Shown in pieces: positions 7,660 to 16,102 of a stretch of DNA of 64,000 bases. Source of the DNA: Pararhizobium sp. (GTDB lineage: Bacteria > Pseudomonadota > Alphaproteobacteria > Rhizobiales > Rhizobiaceae); assembly GCA_017794825.1 (NCBI GenBank), contig CP051237.1:5040501-5104500 (forward strand). Direction: 5' to 3'. Each line of letters begins with the position of its first letter. The stretch's first letter is position 1. The notes beneath the pieces are model-generated. The model did not search any database. It had not been told where the DNA came from and saw only the letters and a program-made list of their open reading frames with translations. Position numbers and translations under genes: made by a program.

Positions 7660-9645
7660 ATGTATCACGCCATCGTTTTCCTGCCTCTTGTTGGTGCGAT
7701 CATTGCCGGATTGTTCGGGCGATCCATTGGCGCCAAGGCCTCGGAATACATAACCTGCGGCATCATGATCCTGGTGGCGTTCCTGTCCTGGATCGCATTC
7801 TTCCAGGTCGCGCTCGGTCATGGAGAGATGATCCAGATCGATGTGTTGCAATGGATCCGCTCGGGAACCTTGTCCGTCGACTGGGCGCTGCGCATCGACA
7901 CGCTGACCGCCGTCATGCTTGTGGTCGTCAATTCGGTGTCGTGCCTGGTGCATATCTATTCGATCGGCTACATGCACCACGATCCGCACCGGCCGCGCTT
8001 CTTCTCCTACCTCTCGCTGTTCACCTTCGCCATGCTCATGCTGGTGACGTCCGACAATCTGCTGCAGATGTTCTTCGGCTGGGAAGGCGTGGGACTGGCG
8101 TCCTACCTGCTGATCGGCTTCTGGTTCAAGAAACCGTCCGCCAACGCCGCCGCCATGAAAGCCTTCATCGTCAACCGCGTGGGCGACTTCGGCTTCGCGC
8201 TTGGCATCTTCGGCGTCTTCGTGATCTTTGGGTCGATTTCGTTCGATACGATCTTTGCCGGAGCGGCGCAGTTCCTGCCGGGCGAAGCGAGCGACACCGA
8301 TCAGATCGTGCTTGAATTCCTCGGCACGGGTTGGGACCGCGGCTCGGCGCTGACGGTCGTATGTCTGCTTCTTTTTGTCGGCGCGATGGGCAAGTCGGCG
8401 CAGTTCCTGCTCCATACCTGGTTGCCGGACGCGATGGAGGGCCCGACGCCGGTATCGGCCCTCATCCACGCCGCGACCATGGTCACGGCGGGCGTGTTCA
8501 TGGTGGCGCGCATGTCGCCGATCTTTGAGCTTTCCGTCACGGCCCTCACGTTCGTCACCATCATCGGCGCGATCACCGCCTGTTTTGCGGCGACCATCGG
8601 CCTCGTGCAGAACGACATCAAGCGCGTCATCGCCTATTCGACCTGTTCGCAGCTCGGTTATATGTTCGTCGCGCTTGGAATGGGCGCATTCGGCGCCGGT
8701 ATCTTCCATCTGTTCACGCACGCCTTCTTCAAGGCGCTGCTGTTCCTCTGCGCCGGCTCTGTCATCCACGCCGTGTCGGACGAGCAGGACATGCGCCGCA
8801 TGGGCGGGTTGCGCAAACATATTCCGATCACCTACTGGATGATGATCATCGGCACGCTCGCGCTGACCGGTTTCGGCATTCCTTTCACGCCAATCGGCAC
8901 CTCGGGCTTCATTTCCAAGGACATCATCATCGAGACCGCCTATGTCGGAACCAATCCGGCGGCCGGATTCGCCTTCATCATGGTCGTCGTCGCGGCGCTC
9001 TTCACGAGCTTCTACTCCTGGCGACTGATCTTCATGACGTTCCACGGCAAGCCCCGTGCTTCAGCCGATGTCATGCATCATGTCCACGAGTCGCCGATGG
9101 TCATGCTCGCGCCGCTGTTCCTTCTCGCACTTGGCGCCTTGTTCGCCGGCGTGATCTTCCAGGGCGATTTCTTCGGCCATCACTATGAGGAATTCTGGAA
9201 GGGGGCGTTGTTCACTCTGCCCAATAACCATATCCTCGAGGAATTCCACCACGTTCCTGGCTGGGTGAAGTTCAGCCCGTTCCTGGCCATGGCGATTGGC
9301 TTCATTATCGCCTGGTATTTCTACATCCGTTCGCCGGAGACGCCGAAGCAACTCGCTTCGCAGTTCGAGATTCTCTACAAGTTCCTGCTCAACAAGTGGT
9401 ATTTCGACGAAATATACGATTTCCTCTTTGTCCGCTCGATCAAGAACCTCGGATATTTCCTCTGGAAGAAGGGCGACGGCTGGCTGATTGACGGGTTCGG
9501 GCCGGATGGGATCGCCGCGCGTGTTCAGGACATCACACGGCGCACCGTGCGTCTGCAGACCGGTTACCTCTATCACTACGCATTCGCCATGCTGCTTGGC
9601 GTGGCGGCGCTTTTGACCTGGATGATGCTGGGAGGAGCTGCGTGA
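7660..9645 (+). CDS. nuoL: NADH-quinone oxidoreductase subunit L (NuoL)
   Basis: The ND5-like antiporter-type proton-pumping subunit at the distal end of the membrane arm, 661 residues. The antiporter core signature LLHTWLPDAMEGPTPVSAL with its following HAATMVTAG helix lies at about residues 247-275. The ND5-typical N-terminal YSIGYMHHDPHRPRFFSYL is present. The C-terminal part after about 520 carries the lateral helix and last transmembrane segments specific to NuoL. Its stop TGA overlaps the nuoM ATG by one base. Confidence 0.98.
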   Translation: MYHAIVFLPLVGAIIAGLFGRSIGAKASEYITCGIMILVAFLSWIAFFQVALGHGEMIQIDVLQWIRSGTLSVDWALRIDTLTAVMLVVVNSVSCLVHIYSIGYMHHDPHRPRFFSYLSLFTFAMLMLVTSDNLLQMFFGWEGVGLASYLLIGFWFKKPSANAAAMKAFIVNRVGDFGFALGIFGVFVIFGSISFDTIFAGAAQFLPGEASDTDQIVLEFLGTGWDRGSALTVVCLLLFVGAMGKSAQFLLHTWLPDAMEGPTPVSALIHAATMVTAGVFMVARMSPIFELSVTALTFVTIIGAITACFAATIGLVQNDIKRVIAYSTCSQLGYMFVALGMGAFGAGIFHLFTHAFFKALLFLCAGSVIHAVSDEQDMRRMGGLRKHIPITYWMMIIGTLALTGFGIPFTPIGTSGFISKDIIIETAYVGTNPAAGFAFIMVVVAALFTSFYSWRLIFMTFHGKPRASADVMHHVHESPMVMLAPLFLLALGALFAGVIFQGDFFGHHYEEFWKGALFTLPNNHILEEFHHVPGWVKFSPFLAMAIGFIIAWYFYIRSPETPKQLASQFEILYKFLLNKWYFDEIYDFLFVRSIKNLGYFLWKKGDGWLIDGFGPDGIAARVQDITRRTVRLQTGYLYHYAFAMLLGVAALLTWMMLGGAA

Positions 9646-11159
9646 TGTTGACCGACTGGCCAATTCTTTCCATCACCACTTTCCTGCCGCTGGTCGGCGC
9701 GATCATTATCCTGCTGACGCCGGAAGATTCCGACATCGGTAAGCGCAACATCCGCAACGTCGCGCTGGTGACGACGGTTTTCACCTTCGTCTTTTCGCTG
9801 ATCTTCGTCTGGGGCTCGTTCGACAGCAGCAGTTCCGATTTTCAGCTTGTCGAAAGGACGCCCTGGCTCGGAACCGGCATCTCCTACTACATGGGCGTCG
9901 ACGGGATTTCGATGCTGTTCGTCATCCTTACGACGTTCCTGATGCCGCTGTGCGTTCTGGCGAGCTGGACGACGATCAATGTCCGCGTCAAGGCGTATAT
10001 GGTTGCGTTCCTGCTCCTGGAGACGCTGGTCATCGGTGCGTTCTGCGCCCTCGACACCATCCTGTTCTACGTCTTCTTCGAAGGCGGCCTGATCCCAATG
10101 TTCATCATCATCGGCGTCTGGGGTGGTCCGCGCCGGATCTATGCGAGCTTCAAGTTCTTCCTGTACACGCTGGCCGGATCGGTGCTGATGCTTGTGGCCA
10201 TCATGTACATGTACTGGAACGCCGGCACCACGGCGATCCCGGAAATGCTGGCGCATGATTTTCCCCCGGAGGCGCAAACATGGCTGTGGCTGGCCTTCTT
10301 CGCATCCTTCGCGGTGAAGTTGCCGCTCTGGCCGGTCCATACCTGGCTACCCGACGCCCACGTCGAGGCGCCCACCGCGGGATCAGTAGTGCTCGCCGGC
10401 ATCCTGCTGAAACTCGGCGGTTACGGGTTCATACGCTTTTCGCTGGCGATGTTTCCGCTCGCCTCCGTCGATCTCTATCCGCTGATCTTCACGCTGTCGG
10501 TCATCGCCGTGGTTTACGGCTCGCTCGTGGCGCTCATGCAGGACGACGTGAAGAAGCTCATCGCCTATTCGTCCGTCGCCCATATGGGCTACGTCAAGAT
10601 GGGCATCTTCTCCGCCAACGAGCAGGGCCTTCAGGGCGCGCTCTTCACCATGCTTTCGCACGGTCTGGTGTCCGGCGCGCTGTTCCTTTGCGTCGGCGTG
10701 ATCTATGACAGGCTGCATACGCGCGAGATCGCCGCCTATGGCGGTTTGGTCAACAACATGCCCAAATACGCCGCGGTGTTCATGGTCTTTACCATGGCCA
10801 ATGTCGGCCTGCCGGGCACGTCCGGGTTTGTCGGGGAATTCCTCGTGCTGGTCGGCGTATTCCAAGTCAACAGCTATATCGCGATCTTCGCGACGACGGG
10901 CGTCATTCTTTCGGCCGCCTATGCCCTTTGGCTCTATCGGCGCGTCATTTTCGGCGCATTGGAGAAGGAAAACCTTAAGTCCATGCTCGACCTGTCCACC
11001 CGGGAGAAGATCATTCTCTACCCGATGGTCGCGTTGATCATCTTCTTCGGCGTTTATCCGATGCCGGTGTTCGATATCACCGCAGCGTCTGTGGACGCCC
11101 TGCTGAACAACTATAATGCTGCGATCGAGGCCAGAAGCGGCCTTGCGCTGGCGAACTGA
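9645..11159 (+). CDS. nuoM: NADH-quinone oxidoreductase subunit M (NuoM)
   Basis: The ND4-like antiporter-type proton-pumping subunit, 504 residues and about 14 membrane helices. The ND4 signature VHTWLPDAHVEAPTAGSV is followed by LAGILLKLGGYGFIR. The membrane glutamate segment FFEGGLIPMFIIIGVWGG (near residue 145) is also present. The start is the ATG at 9645 (TGATG overlap with nuoL) rather than the GTG one codon earlier. It lies 18 bases before nuoN. Confidence 0.97.
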   Translation: MLTDWPILSITTFLPLVGAIIILLTPEDSDIGKRNIRNVALVTTVFTFVFSLIFVWGSFDSSSSDFQLVERTPWLGTGISYYMGVDGISMLFVILTTFLMPLCVLASWTTINVRVKAYMVAFLLLETLVIGAFCALDTILFYVFFEGGLIPMFIIIGVWGGPRRIYASFKFFLYTLAGSVLMLVAIMYMYWNAGTTAIPEMLAHDFPPEAQTWLWLAFFASFAVKLPLWPVHTWLPDAHVEAPTAGSVVLAGILLKLGGYGFIRFSLAMFPLASVDLYPLIFTLSVIAVVYGSLVALMQDDVKKLIAYSSVAHMGYVKMGIFSANEQGLQGALFTMLSHGLVSGALFLCVGVIYDRLHTREIAAYGGLVNNMPKYAAVFMVFTMANVGLPGTSGFVGEFLVLVGVFQVNSYIAIFATTGVILSAAYALWLYRRVIFGALEKENLKSMLDLSTREKIILYPMVALIIFFGVYPMPVFDITAASVDALLNNYNAAIEARSGLALAN

Positions 11160-11177
11160 TCGACCGGGACGAATTCC

Positions 11178-12620
11178 ATGACCGCAGACCTACTCAAGGC
11201 AAGCCTGGAACTCTCGATACCGGAAATCATTCTGGCCGTCGGCTCTATGGTGCTTCTGATGATCGGCGTCTTCTCGCGCGGCAGGTCCGCGTCGCTGGTG
11301 ACCGGTCTTGCCGTGGCGTTGCTGATTGTCGCCGGCCTCTGGCTGGTCACGCTGTCGGGCGAGGGCGACGCCTTTGGCGGAGCCTTCCGTGACGATGCCT
11401 TCGCGAAGTTCATGAAAGTGCTGACGCTGATCGGATCGATCAGCGCCCTTGTCATGGCCGTCGGCTCGACGCCGGAAGAACAGATGGACCGGTTCGAGTT
11501 TCCGGTTCTGGTCGTGCTCGCCACGCTGGGCATGATGCTGATGATATCGGCGAACGACCTGGTCACGCTGTATCTTGGTCTCGAATTGCAGTCGCTCGCG
11601 CTCTACGTGGTGGCGGCGATCAACCGCGACAGCGTGCGTTCGACGGAAGCCGGCCTGAAATACTTCGTGCTGGGCGCGCTGTCATCCGGCATGCTGCTTT
11701 ATGGCGCGTCGCTGATTTACGGCTTTACCGGGCATCTCGGCTTCGAGGGGATTTCCGAAGCGCTGGCGAGCGGCGACCGAACGCTCGGCATCGTATTCGG
11801 ACTGGTGTTTTTGCTCGTGGGCGTCGCTTTCAAGATCTCGGCTGTTCCGTTCCACATGTGGACGCCGGACGTCTACGAAGGCGCGCCGACCCCGGTCACG
11901 GCTTTCTTCGCGGCCGCTCCCAAAGTCGCGGCCATGGCGATGCTTGTCCGCATCGTCATCGAAGCCTTCGATCCGATTGTCGCCGACTGGCGCCAGATCA
12001 TCGTCTTCCTCGCGGTGGCCTCCATGGCGCTCGGAGCTTTCGCGGCCATCGGGCAACGCAACATCAAGCGACTGATGGCCTATTCCTCGATCAGCCACAT
12101 GGGTTTCGCGCTCGTCGGCCTGTCGGCCGGATCGATGATCGGTGTGCAGAGCGTGTCGCTATACATGCTGATCTACATGGTGACCACGCTTGGAACTTTC
12201 GCCTGCATCCTGGCGATGCGCCGCAAGGAAGAAGGCAATGTGGAGCAGATCGATGATCTGTCCGGCCTCGCCACCACCAATCCGTTCATGGCGACGGTGC
12301 TGACAATCTTCATGTTCTCCCTCGCGGGCATACCGTTCATGGCCGGTTTTTTCGCCAAATATTTCGTGTTTCTGGCGGCGATCGAAGCCGGCCTCTACAT
12401 TCTCGCCGTCATCGGCGTTCTCGCCTCCGTGGTCGGCGCCTACTATTACTTGCGGATCGTCAAGATCATGTGGTTTGACGAGGCGGCTGAGGGCTTCATG
12501 CCGATGGGCGGTGAATTGCGGCTGGTAATGATCGTTTCCGGCGTCTTCGTCCTGCTCTACGCCTTTTTCGGCGGGCCGGTCATGCGGGCGGCGGAGATCG
12601 CTGCAAAATCGTTCTTCTGA
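11178..12620 (+). CDS. nuoN: NADH-quinone oxidoreductase subunit N (NuoN)
   Basis: The ND2-like antiporter-type proton-pumping subunit, 480 residues, last of the nuo operon. The diagnostic FHMWTPDVYEGAPTPVTAF is followed by FAAAPKVAAMAMLVR (about residues 228-258). The paired helix ANDLVTLYLGLELQSLALY is present at about 122-140. Only two bases separate its stop from the birA GTG, so birA is probably on the same transcript. Confidence 0.97.
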   Translation: MTADLLKASLELSIPEIILAVGSMVLLMIGVFSRGRSASLVTGLAVALLIVAGLWLVTLSGEGDAFGGAFRDDAFAKFMKVLTLIGSISALVMAVGSTPEEQMDRFEFPVLVVLATLGMMLMISANDLVTLYLGLELQSLALYVVAAINRDSVRSTEAGLKYFVLGALSSGMLLYGASLIYGFTGHLGFEGISEALASGDRTLGIVFGLVFLLVGVAFKISAVPFHMWTPDVYEGAPTPVTAFFAAAPKVAAMAMLVRIVIEAFDPIVADWRQIIVFLAVASMALGAFAAIGQRNIKRLMAYSSISHMGFALVGLSAGSMIGVQSVSLYMLIYMVTTLGTFACILAMRRKEEGNVEQIDDLSGLATTNPFMATVLTIFMFSLAGIPFMAGFFAKYFVFLAAIEAGLYILAVIGVLASVVGAYYYLRIVKIMWFDEAAEGFMPMGGELRLVMIVSGVFVLLYAFFGGPVMRAAEIAAKSFF

Positions 12621-12622
12621 TT

Positions 12623-13366
12623 GTGCCGAAAGCCGAAGACTACCGTCATATCGCGCTGGATGACGTTCAATCGACCAACACGGAATGTCTTGCGAAGGCG
12701 CAGGCAGGAGATCCGGGCAACCTGTGGATCACCGCGCGGCGCCAGCTTGGCGGGCGCGGTCGCCGCGGTCGGCCATGGGTGTCGGAAGCCGGCAATCTCT
12801 ATGCGTCGCTGCTGTTGATCGATCCAGCGCCTGGCCACGCGCTTGCTTCATTGCCGCTTGTCGCTGCGCTCGCCGTACACGGAGCGATCGCGCGGGCGCT
12901 TCCCGATCCGGACGCGTCGCTGAAGATAAAATGGCCGAATGACGTCCTGCTGAATGGCGGAAAGATTTCCGGCATCCTGCTCGAATCGGGCATGGTGCCT
13001 GACGGTCGCCGCGCCGTGGTCATCGGCTGTGGCGTCAATGTAGCGCATGCTCCGAAAGAGGCCATGTACGCCACGGCGACGCTGCGCGACGCTGGCACCG
13101 CCGTTTCGGCAGACGAATTGTTCGCCTATCTCTGCCAATCCATGGCCAGGGAACTGGCGAGATGGGACGAGGGAAAAAACATGGCGGAAACACGCGACCT
13201 GTGGCTGCGTCACGCTACGGGTCTGGGAAAACAGATCACCGTCAATATGTCGAACGCCTCGATCGAAGGAATATTCAGGGATATCGACGACACGGGTTGT
13301 CTGATACTGGAGAAGCCCGACGGCGCCCTCCAGTCGATCGCAGCCGGCGATCTGTTTTTCCTCTAG
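12623..13366 (+). CDS. birA: biotin--[acetyl-CoA-carboxylase] ligase (BirA, class I)
   Basis: Activates biotin to biotinyl-AMP and transfers it to the biotin carboxyl carrier protein of acetyl-CoA and other carboxylases, in the cytosol. The biotin-binding loop GGRGRRGRPW is at residues 43-52, KWPND at 103-107 and GGKISGILLE at 112-121. At 247 residues it lacks the N-terminal helix-turn-helix of E. coli BirA, so it should be an enzyme only and not a repressor. The start is GTG two bases after nuoN. The TAG stop lies inside the outer stem of the first of four palindromic hairpins, so any change to that hairpin would touch the end of the gene. Confidence 0.95.
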   Translation: MPKAEDYRHIALDDVQSTNTECLAKAQAGDPGNLWITARRQLGGRGRRGRPWVSEAGNLYASLLLIDPAPGHALASLPLVAALAVHGAIARALPDPDASLKIKWPNDVLLNGGKISGILLESGMVPDGRRAVVIGCGVNVAHAPKEAMYATATLRDAGTAVSADELFAYLCQSMARELARWDEGKNMAETRDLWLRHATGLGKQITVNMSNASIEGIFRDIDDTGCLILEKPDGALQSIAAGDLFFL

Positions 13367-13439
13367 TGGTCCGGTTCCGACATTTGCATCCCGATGCGAC
13401 TCGTCCTCGAGCAAATGTCGGAATCTTCAGGACCACTAG
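13363..13439 (+). repeat. palindromic hairpin element 1 of 4
   Basis: Outer stem CTAGTGGTCC (13363-13372) pairs with GGACCACTAG (13430-13439). An asymmetric bulge follows (2 nt left, 6 nt right). The inner 13-bp stem is TTCCGACATTTGC (13374-13386, with small ambiguity at the bulge) against GCAAATGTCGGAA (13411-13423). The loop is 24 nt (13387-13410). The birA stop codon TAG at 13364-13366 is part of the outer stem. There is no T-run after the stem, so it is not a standard intrinsic terminator. Confidence 0.85.
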
Positions 13440-13452
13440 CTGGATTATATTT

Positions 13453-13529
13453 CTAGTGGAGCTTTAAATTTGACATTTGAAAATGAATTCGCGTCTTGCG
13501 GGGCTCAAATGTCAAATTTGCTCCACTAG
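13453..13529 (+). repeat. palindromic hairpin element 2 of 4
   Basis: Outer stem CTAGTGGAGC (13453-13462) pairs with GCTCCACTAG (13520-13529). A 3-nt TTT bulge sits on the left arm. The inner 15-bp stem is AAATTTGACATTTGA (13466-13480) against TCAAATGTCAAATTT (13505-13519). The loop is again 24 nt (13481-13504). The inner stem shares GACATTTG with element 1. Its last four bases, CTAG, are also the first four of element 3. Confidence 0.85.
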
Positions 13530-13601
13530 TGTCCCGAATCTGAAGTTCGTTACATTATGTATCGCGCCCGGTTCGAACTTCAGATTCGATCAGGACACTA
13601 G
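13526..13601 (+). repeat. palindromic hairpin element 3 of 4
   Basis: Outer stem CTAGTGTCC (13526-13534) pairs with GGACACTAG (13593-13601). A 4-nt bulge lies on the right arm. The inner 15-bp stem is CGAATCTGAAGTTCG (13535-13549) against CGAACTTCAGATTCG (13574-13588). The loop is 24 nt (13550-13573). It abuts element 2 through a shared CTAG. Confidence 0.85.
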
Positions 13602-13614
13602 CAAGTGTATAAGT

Positions 13615-13692
13615 CCAGTGTGGTTTACGGATTTGAAGTTCCTTCAAGAGGTTGCTGCCATAATAAAAGGAACTTCAAATCCACCACACTGG
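13615..13692 (+). repeat. palindromic hairpin element 4 of 4
   Basis: Outer stem CCAGTGTGGT (13615-13624) pairs with ACCACACTGG (13683-13692). A 4-nt bulge is on the left arm. The inner 16-bp stem is GGATTTGAAGTTCCTT (13629-13644) against its complement at 13667-13682. The loop is 22 nt. The inner stem resembles element 3 (TGAAGTTC). The ends read CCAG/CTGG instead of CTAG. It lies 41 bases upstream of the RNase J start, so it would be in that gene's leader. Confidence 0.85.
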
Positions 13693-13733
13693 GGCGGGCG
13701 CTATCTTCCGTTGCAAGGTACGGCTAGGAAACA

Positions 13734-15404
13734 ATGACAGAAAAAGACGAACTGATATTTCTTCCGCTTGGCGGCGTTGGCGAAATCGGCATGAATCTCG
13801 CGCTTTACGGTTACGGCAAGCCGGACAAGCGGGAATGGATCATGGTCGATTGCGGCGTCACCTTTCCGGGACCCGATCTGCCGGGGGTCGACCTCGTTCT
13901 GCCCGACATCCGCTTCATCGAGTCGGAGAAGATCAATCTGAAGGCGATCGTGATCACGCATTCGCACGAAGATCATTATGGCGCGCTTGCCGACCTGTGG
14001 CCGACCCTCAAGGCGCCGGTTTATGTCTCGCCCTTCACCGAAGGCATGCTGGAATCGAAACGCGCCTATGAAGGCGACGCGGAAGCTGTTCCGGTCAACC
14101 TTTTCAAGGCCGGCGACGTCTTTGAAGTCGGGCCGTTCCGGATCGAAGCCATTCCTGTAAACCACTCGATCCCCGAGCCGTTTTCCCTGGCCATCACGAC
14201 GCCCCTGGGCGTGGTCGTCCATACCGGCGACTGGAAGATCGATCATGCGCCGTCCATGGGCCCTCTCACCGACCAGAAACGGTTTCGGGAAATCGGTGAC
14301 AAGGGCGTCCTCGCGCTGATTTGCGATTCCACCAATGCGTTGCGCGACGGCGTGTCGCCTTCTGAGCAGGAAGTCAGCGACAGTCTGGAGAAGATCATCG
14401 AGGCGGCGGAAGGCCGCGTGGCGATCACCACGTTCTCGTCCAACGTCGGACGCATCCGGTCTGTCGCGAAGGCGGCCGAGAAGGCGGGCCGCAAGGTGTT
14501 GCTGCTCGGCAGTTCCATAAAGCGCGTTGTCAACGTCGCCGGCGATCTCGGCTACATGGAAGGCTTGGCGGAGTTCATCTCCGAGGACGAGTTCGCCTCG
14601 ATCCCGCGCGAGCGCATCGTCATCATCCTGACCGGCAGCCAGGGCGAATCCCGGGCGGCTCTCGCCAAGCTCTCCCGCGATGAAATGCGCAACATCTCCC
14701 TGTCGAAGGGCGACACGGTCGTGTTTTCCTCGCGCACCATACCGGGCAACGAGAAGGCTGTTCTCGATATCATGAACGGGCTGATCGATCAGGGCGTTCA
14801 TATCATCACCGACAGCGAGGCGCTGGTGCACGTTTCCGGACATCCTCGCCGAAACGAACTGCAGCAGATGTATGAATGGGTGCGGCCCGAATTTCTTATA
14901 CCAGTCCATGGAGAAGCCGCGCATCTCACCGCCCAGGCGGAACTCGGCGAACAGTCGGGCCTCAAGGTTGTGCCGCATGTCCGCAATGGCGATGTCGTGC
15001 GGCTGGCGCCGGGCGAGGCGCAGGTAATCGACGAGGCGCCGCACGGACGCATCTTCAAGGATGGCGATCTGATCGGCGACTTCGATGAAATGGCGATCGG
15101 CGAGCGGCGCAAATTGTCATATGTCGGCCATATCGCCGTCAATGTGCTGGTCGACGCGAAGAACGTGCTGATCGACGATCCGGACGTTGTTTGTCGCGGT
15201 GTGCCGGAGGTCGACGACACCAGCGTCTATATCGAGGAAACGCTGCGCGACGCGGCGATCGAAGCCGTGGAGAGCATTCCCCGCGTGCGTCGCCGGGATC
15301 TTGAGCTGGTGCAGGAATCGGTGCGAAGAGCCGTGCGCGCCGCGGCCAGAAACGCCTGGGGCAAGAAGCCGGTCATGACCGTCTTCGTCACCCGCATCCG
15401 CTAG
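13734..15404 (+). CDS. rnj: ribonuclease J
   Basis: A metallo-beta-lactamase/beta-CASP nuclease with 5'-3' exonuclease and endonuclease activity in RNA maturation and decay. The metal site HSHEDH is at residues 76-81, followed by HTGDWKID near 165 and the beta-CASP segments TFSSNVGRI and TGSQGE. The C-terminal domain is the usual RNase J tail, giving 556 residues. AGGA at 13726-13729 precedes the ATG. The 5' leader contains at least one of the four strong hairpins, which is notable for the gene of an RNA-processing enzyme. Identity is secure. Confidence 0.96.
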   Translation: MTEKDELIFLPLGGVGEIGMNLALYGYGKPDKREWIMVDCGVTFPGPDLPGVDLVLPDIRFIESEKINLKAIVITHSHEDHYGALADLWPTLKAPVYVSPFTEGMLESKRAYEGDAEAVPVNLFKAGDVFEVGPFRIEAIPVNHSIPEPFSLAITTPLGVVVHTGDWKIDHAPSMGPLTDQKRFREIGDKGVLALICDSTNALRDGVSPSEQEVSDSLEKIIEAAEGRVAITTFSSNVGRIRSVAKAAEKAGRKVLLLGSSIKRVVNVAGDLGYMEGLAEFISEDEFASIPRERIVIILTGSQGESRAALAKLSRDEMRNISLSKGDTVVFSSRTIPGNEKAVLDIMNGLIDQGVHIITDSEALVHVSGHPRRNELQQMYEWVRPEFLIPVHGEAAHLTAQAELGEQSGLKVVPHVRNGDVVRLAPGEAQVIDEAPHGRIFKDGDLIGDFDEMAIGERRKLSYVGHIAVNVLVDAKNVLIDDPDVVCRGVPEVDDTSVYIEETLRDAAIEAVESIPRVRRRDLELVQESVRRAVRAAARNAWGKKPVMTVFVTRIR

Positions 15405-15415
15405 GAGGAAAATCG

Positions 15416-15820
15416 ATGATCGGCAGACTGAACCATGTCGCGATTGCCGTGCCGGACCTGGAAGCCGCGGCGAGGACCTATCGCGACACGCTGGGCGCCC
15501 ACGTCTCGCAACCGCAGCCGTTGCCCGAACATGGCGTGACCGTTGTCTTCATCGCACTGCCCAACACCAAGGTGGAGTTGCTGGAGCCGCTGGGCGAGGG
15601 ATCTCCGATCGCGAAGTTTCTCGAAAGCAATCCGTCTGGCGGCATGCATCACATCTGCTACGAGGTCGATGACATCATTGCCGCACGCGACTCTCTCGCC
15701 GCAGGCGGCGCGCGGGTGCTGGGCGACGGGGAGCCGAAAACCGGCGCCCATGGAAAGCCTGTGCTCTTTCTGCATCCGAAAGATTTCTGCGGCTCGCTGG
15801 TCGAACTCGAAGAGGTTTGA
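15416..15820 (+). CDS. mce: methylmalonyl-CoA epimerase
   Basis: Interconverts the (S) and (R) forms of methylmalonyl-CoA in propionate catabolism, in the cytosol. It is a 134-residue protein of the vicinal-oxygen-chelate fold, starting GRLNHVAIAVPDL with H7. The second module has GGMHHICYEVDD with H79, and the end has SLVELEEV with E130; these are the likely metal ligands. A strong AGGAGGAA precedes the ATG, 11 bases after rnj. The downstream DUF1467 gene follows by three bases, a pairing common in relatives. Confidence 0.93.
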   Translation: MIGRLNHVAIAVPDLEAAARTYRDTLGAHVSQPQPLPEHGVTVVFIALPNTKVELLEPLGEGSPIAKFLESNPSGGMHHICYEVDDIIAARDSLAAGGARVLGDGEPKTGAHGKPVLFLHPKDFCGSLVELEEV

Positions 15821-15823
15821 GCG

Positions 15824-16102
15824 ATGTCGTTTGTCACCGGCATCGCTATCTATGTTGTCATATGGTGGATCACGCTGTTCGCCATCCTGCCGATCGGTGT
15901 CAAAACCCAGGCCGATGAAGACGACATTACACTCGGCACGGCCGAAAGCGCGCCGCACCGGCACAGGATGGGATTCAAGCTGATCCTGACGAGCCTGGTC
16001 GCCGCGGCGATCTTCGCGCTTTACTACGTCGCCGTCGTTGTCTTCGAACTTTCGGTGGATTCCCTGCCGAGGATCGTTCCGGATTTCTCTGGGCGCGGCT
16101 GA
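15824..16102 (+). CDS. DUF1467 family small membrane protein
   Basis: A 92-residue protein with two membrane helices (about residues 5-26 and 50-75), separated by an acidic/His linker (TQADEDDITLG, then APHRHRMG). The motif IYVVIWWITLFAILPIGVKTQ is typical of the DUF1467 family, which is common in alphaproteobacteria next to mce. Its function is unknown. It ends tail-to-tail with the RpiR regulator with no spacer at all: TGA at 16100-16102 and the opposite stop at 16103. Confidence 0.85.
   Translation: MSFVTGIAIYVVIWWITLFAILPIGVKTQADEDDITLGTAESAPHRHRMGFKLILTSLVAAAIFALYYVAVVVFELSVDSLPRIVPDFSGRG

Noticed and set aside
13367..13733. Intrinsic terminator reading of the four hairpins
   Set aside because: No T-run follows any stem and the bulge pattern is not that of a terminator, so they are listed as repeats instead.
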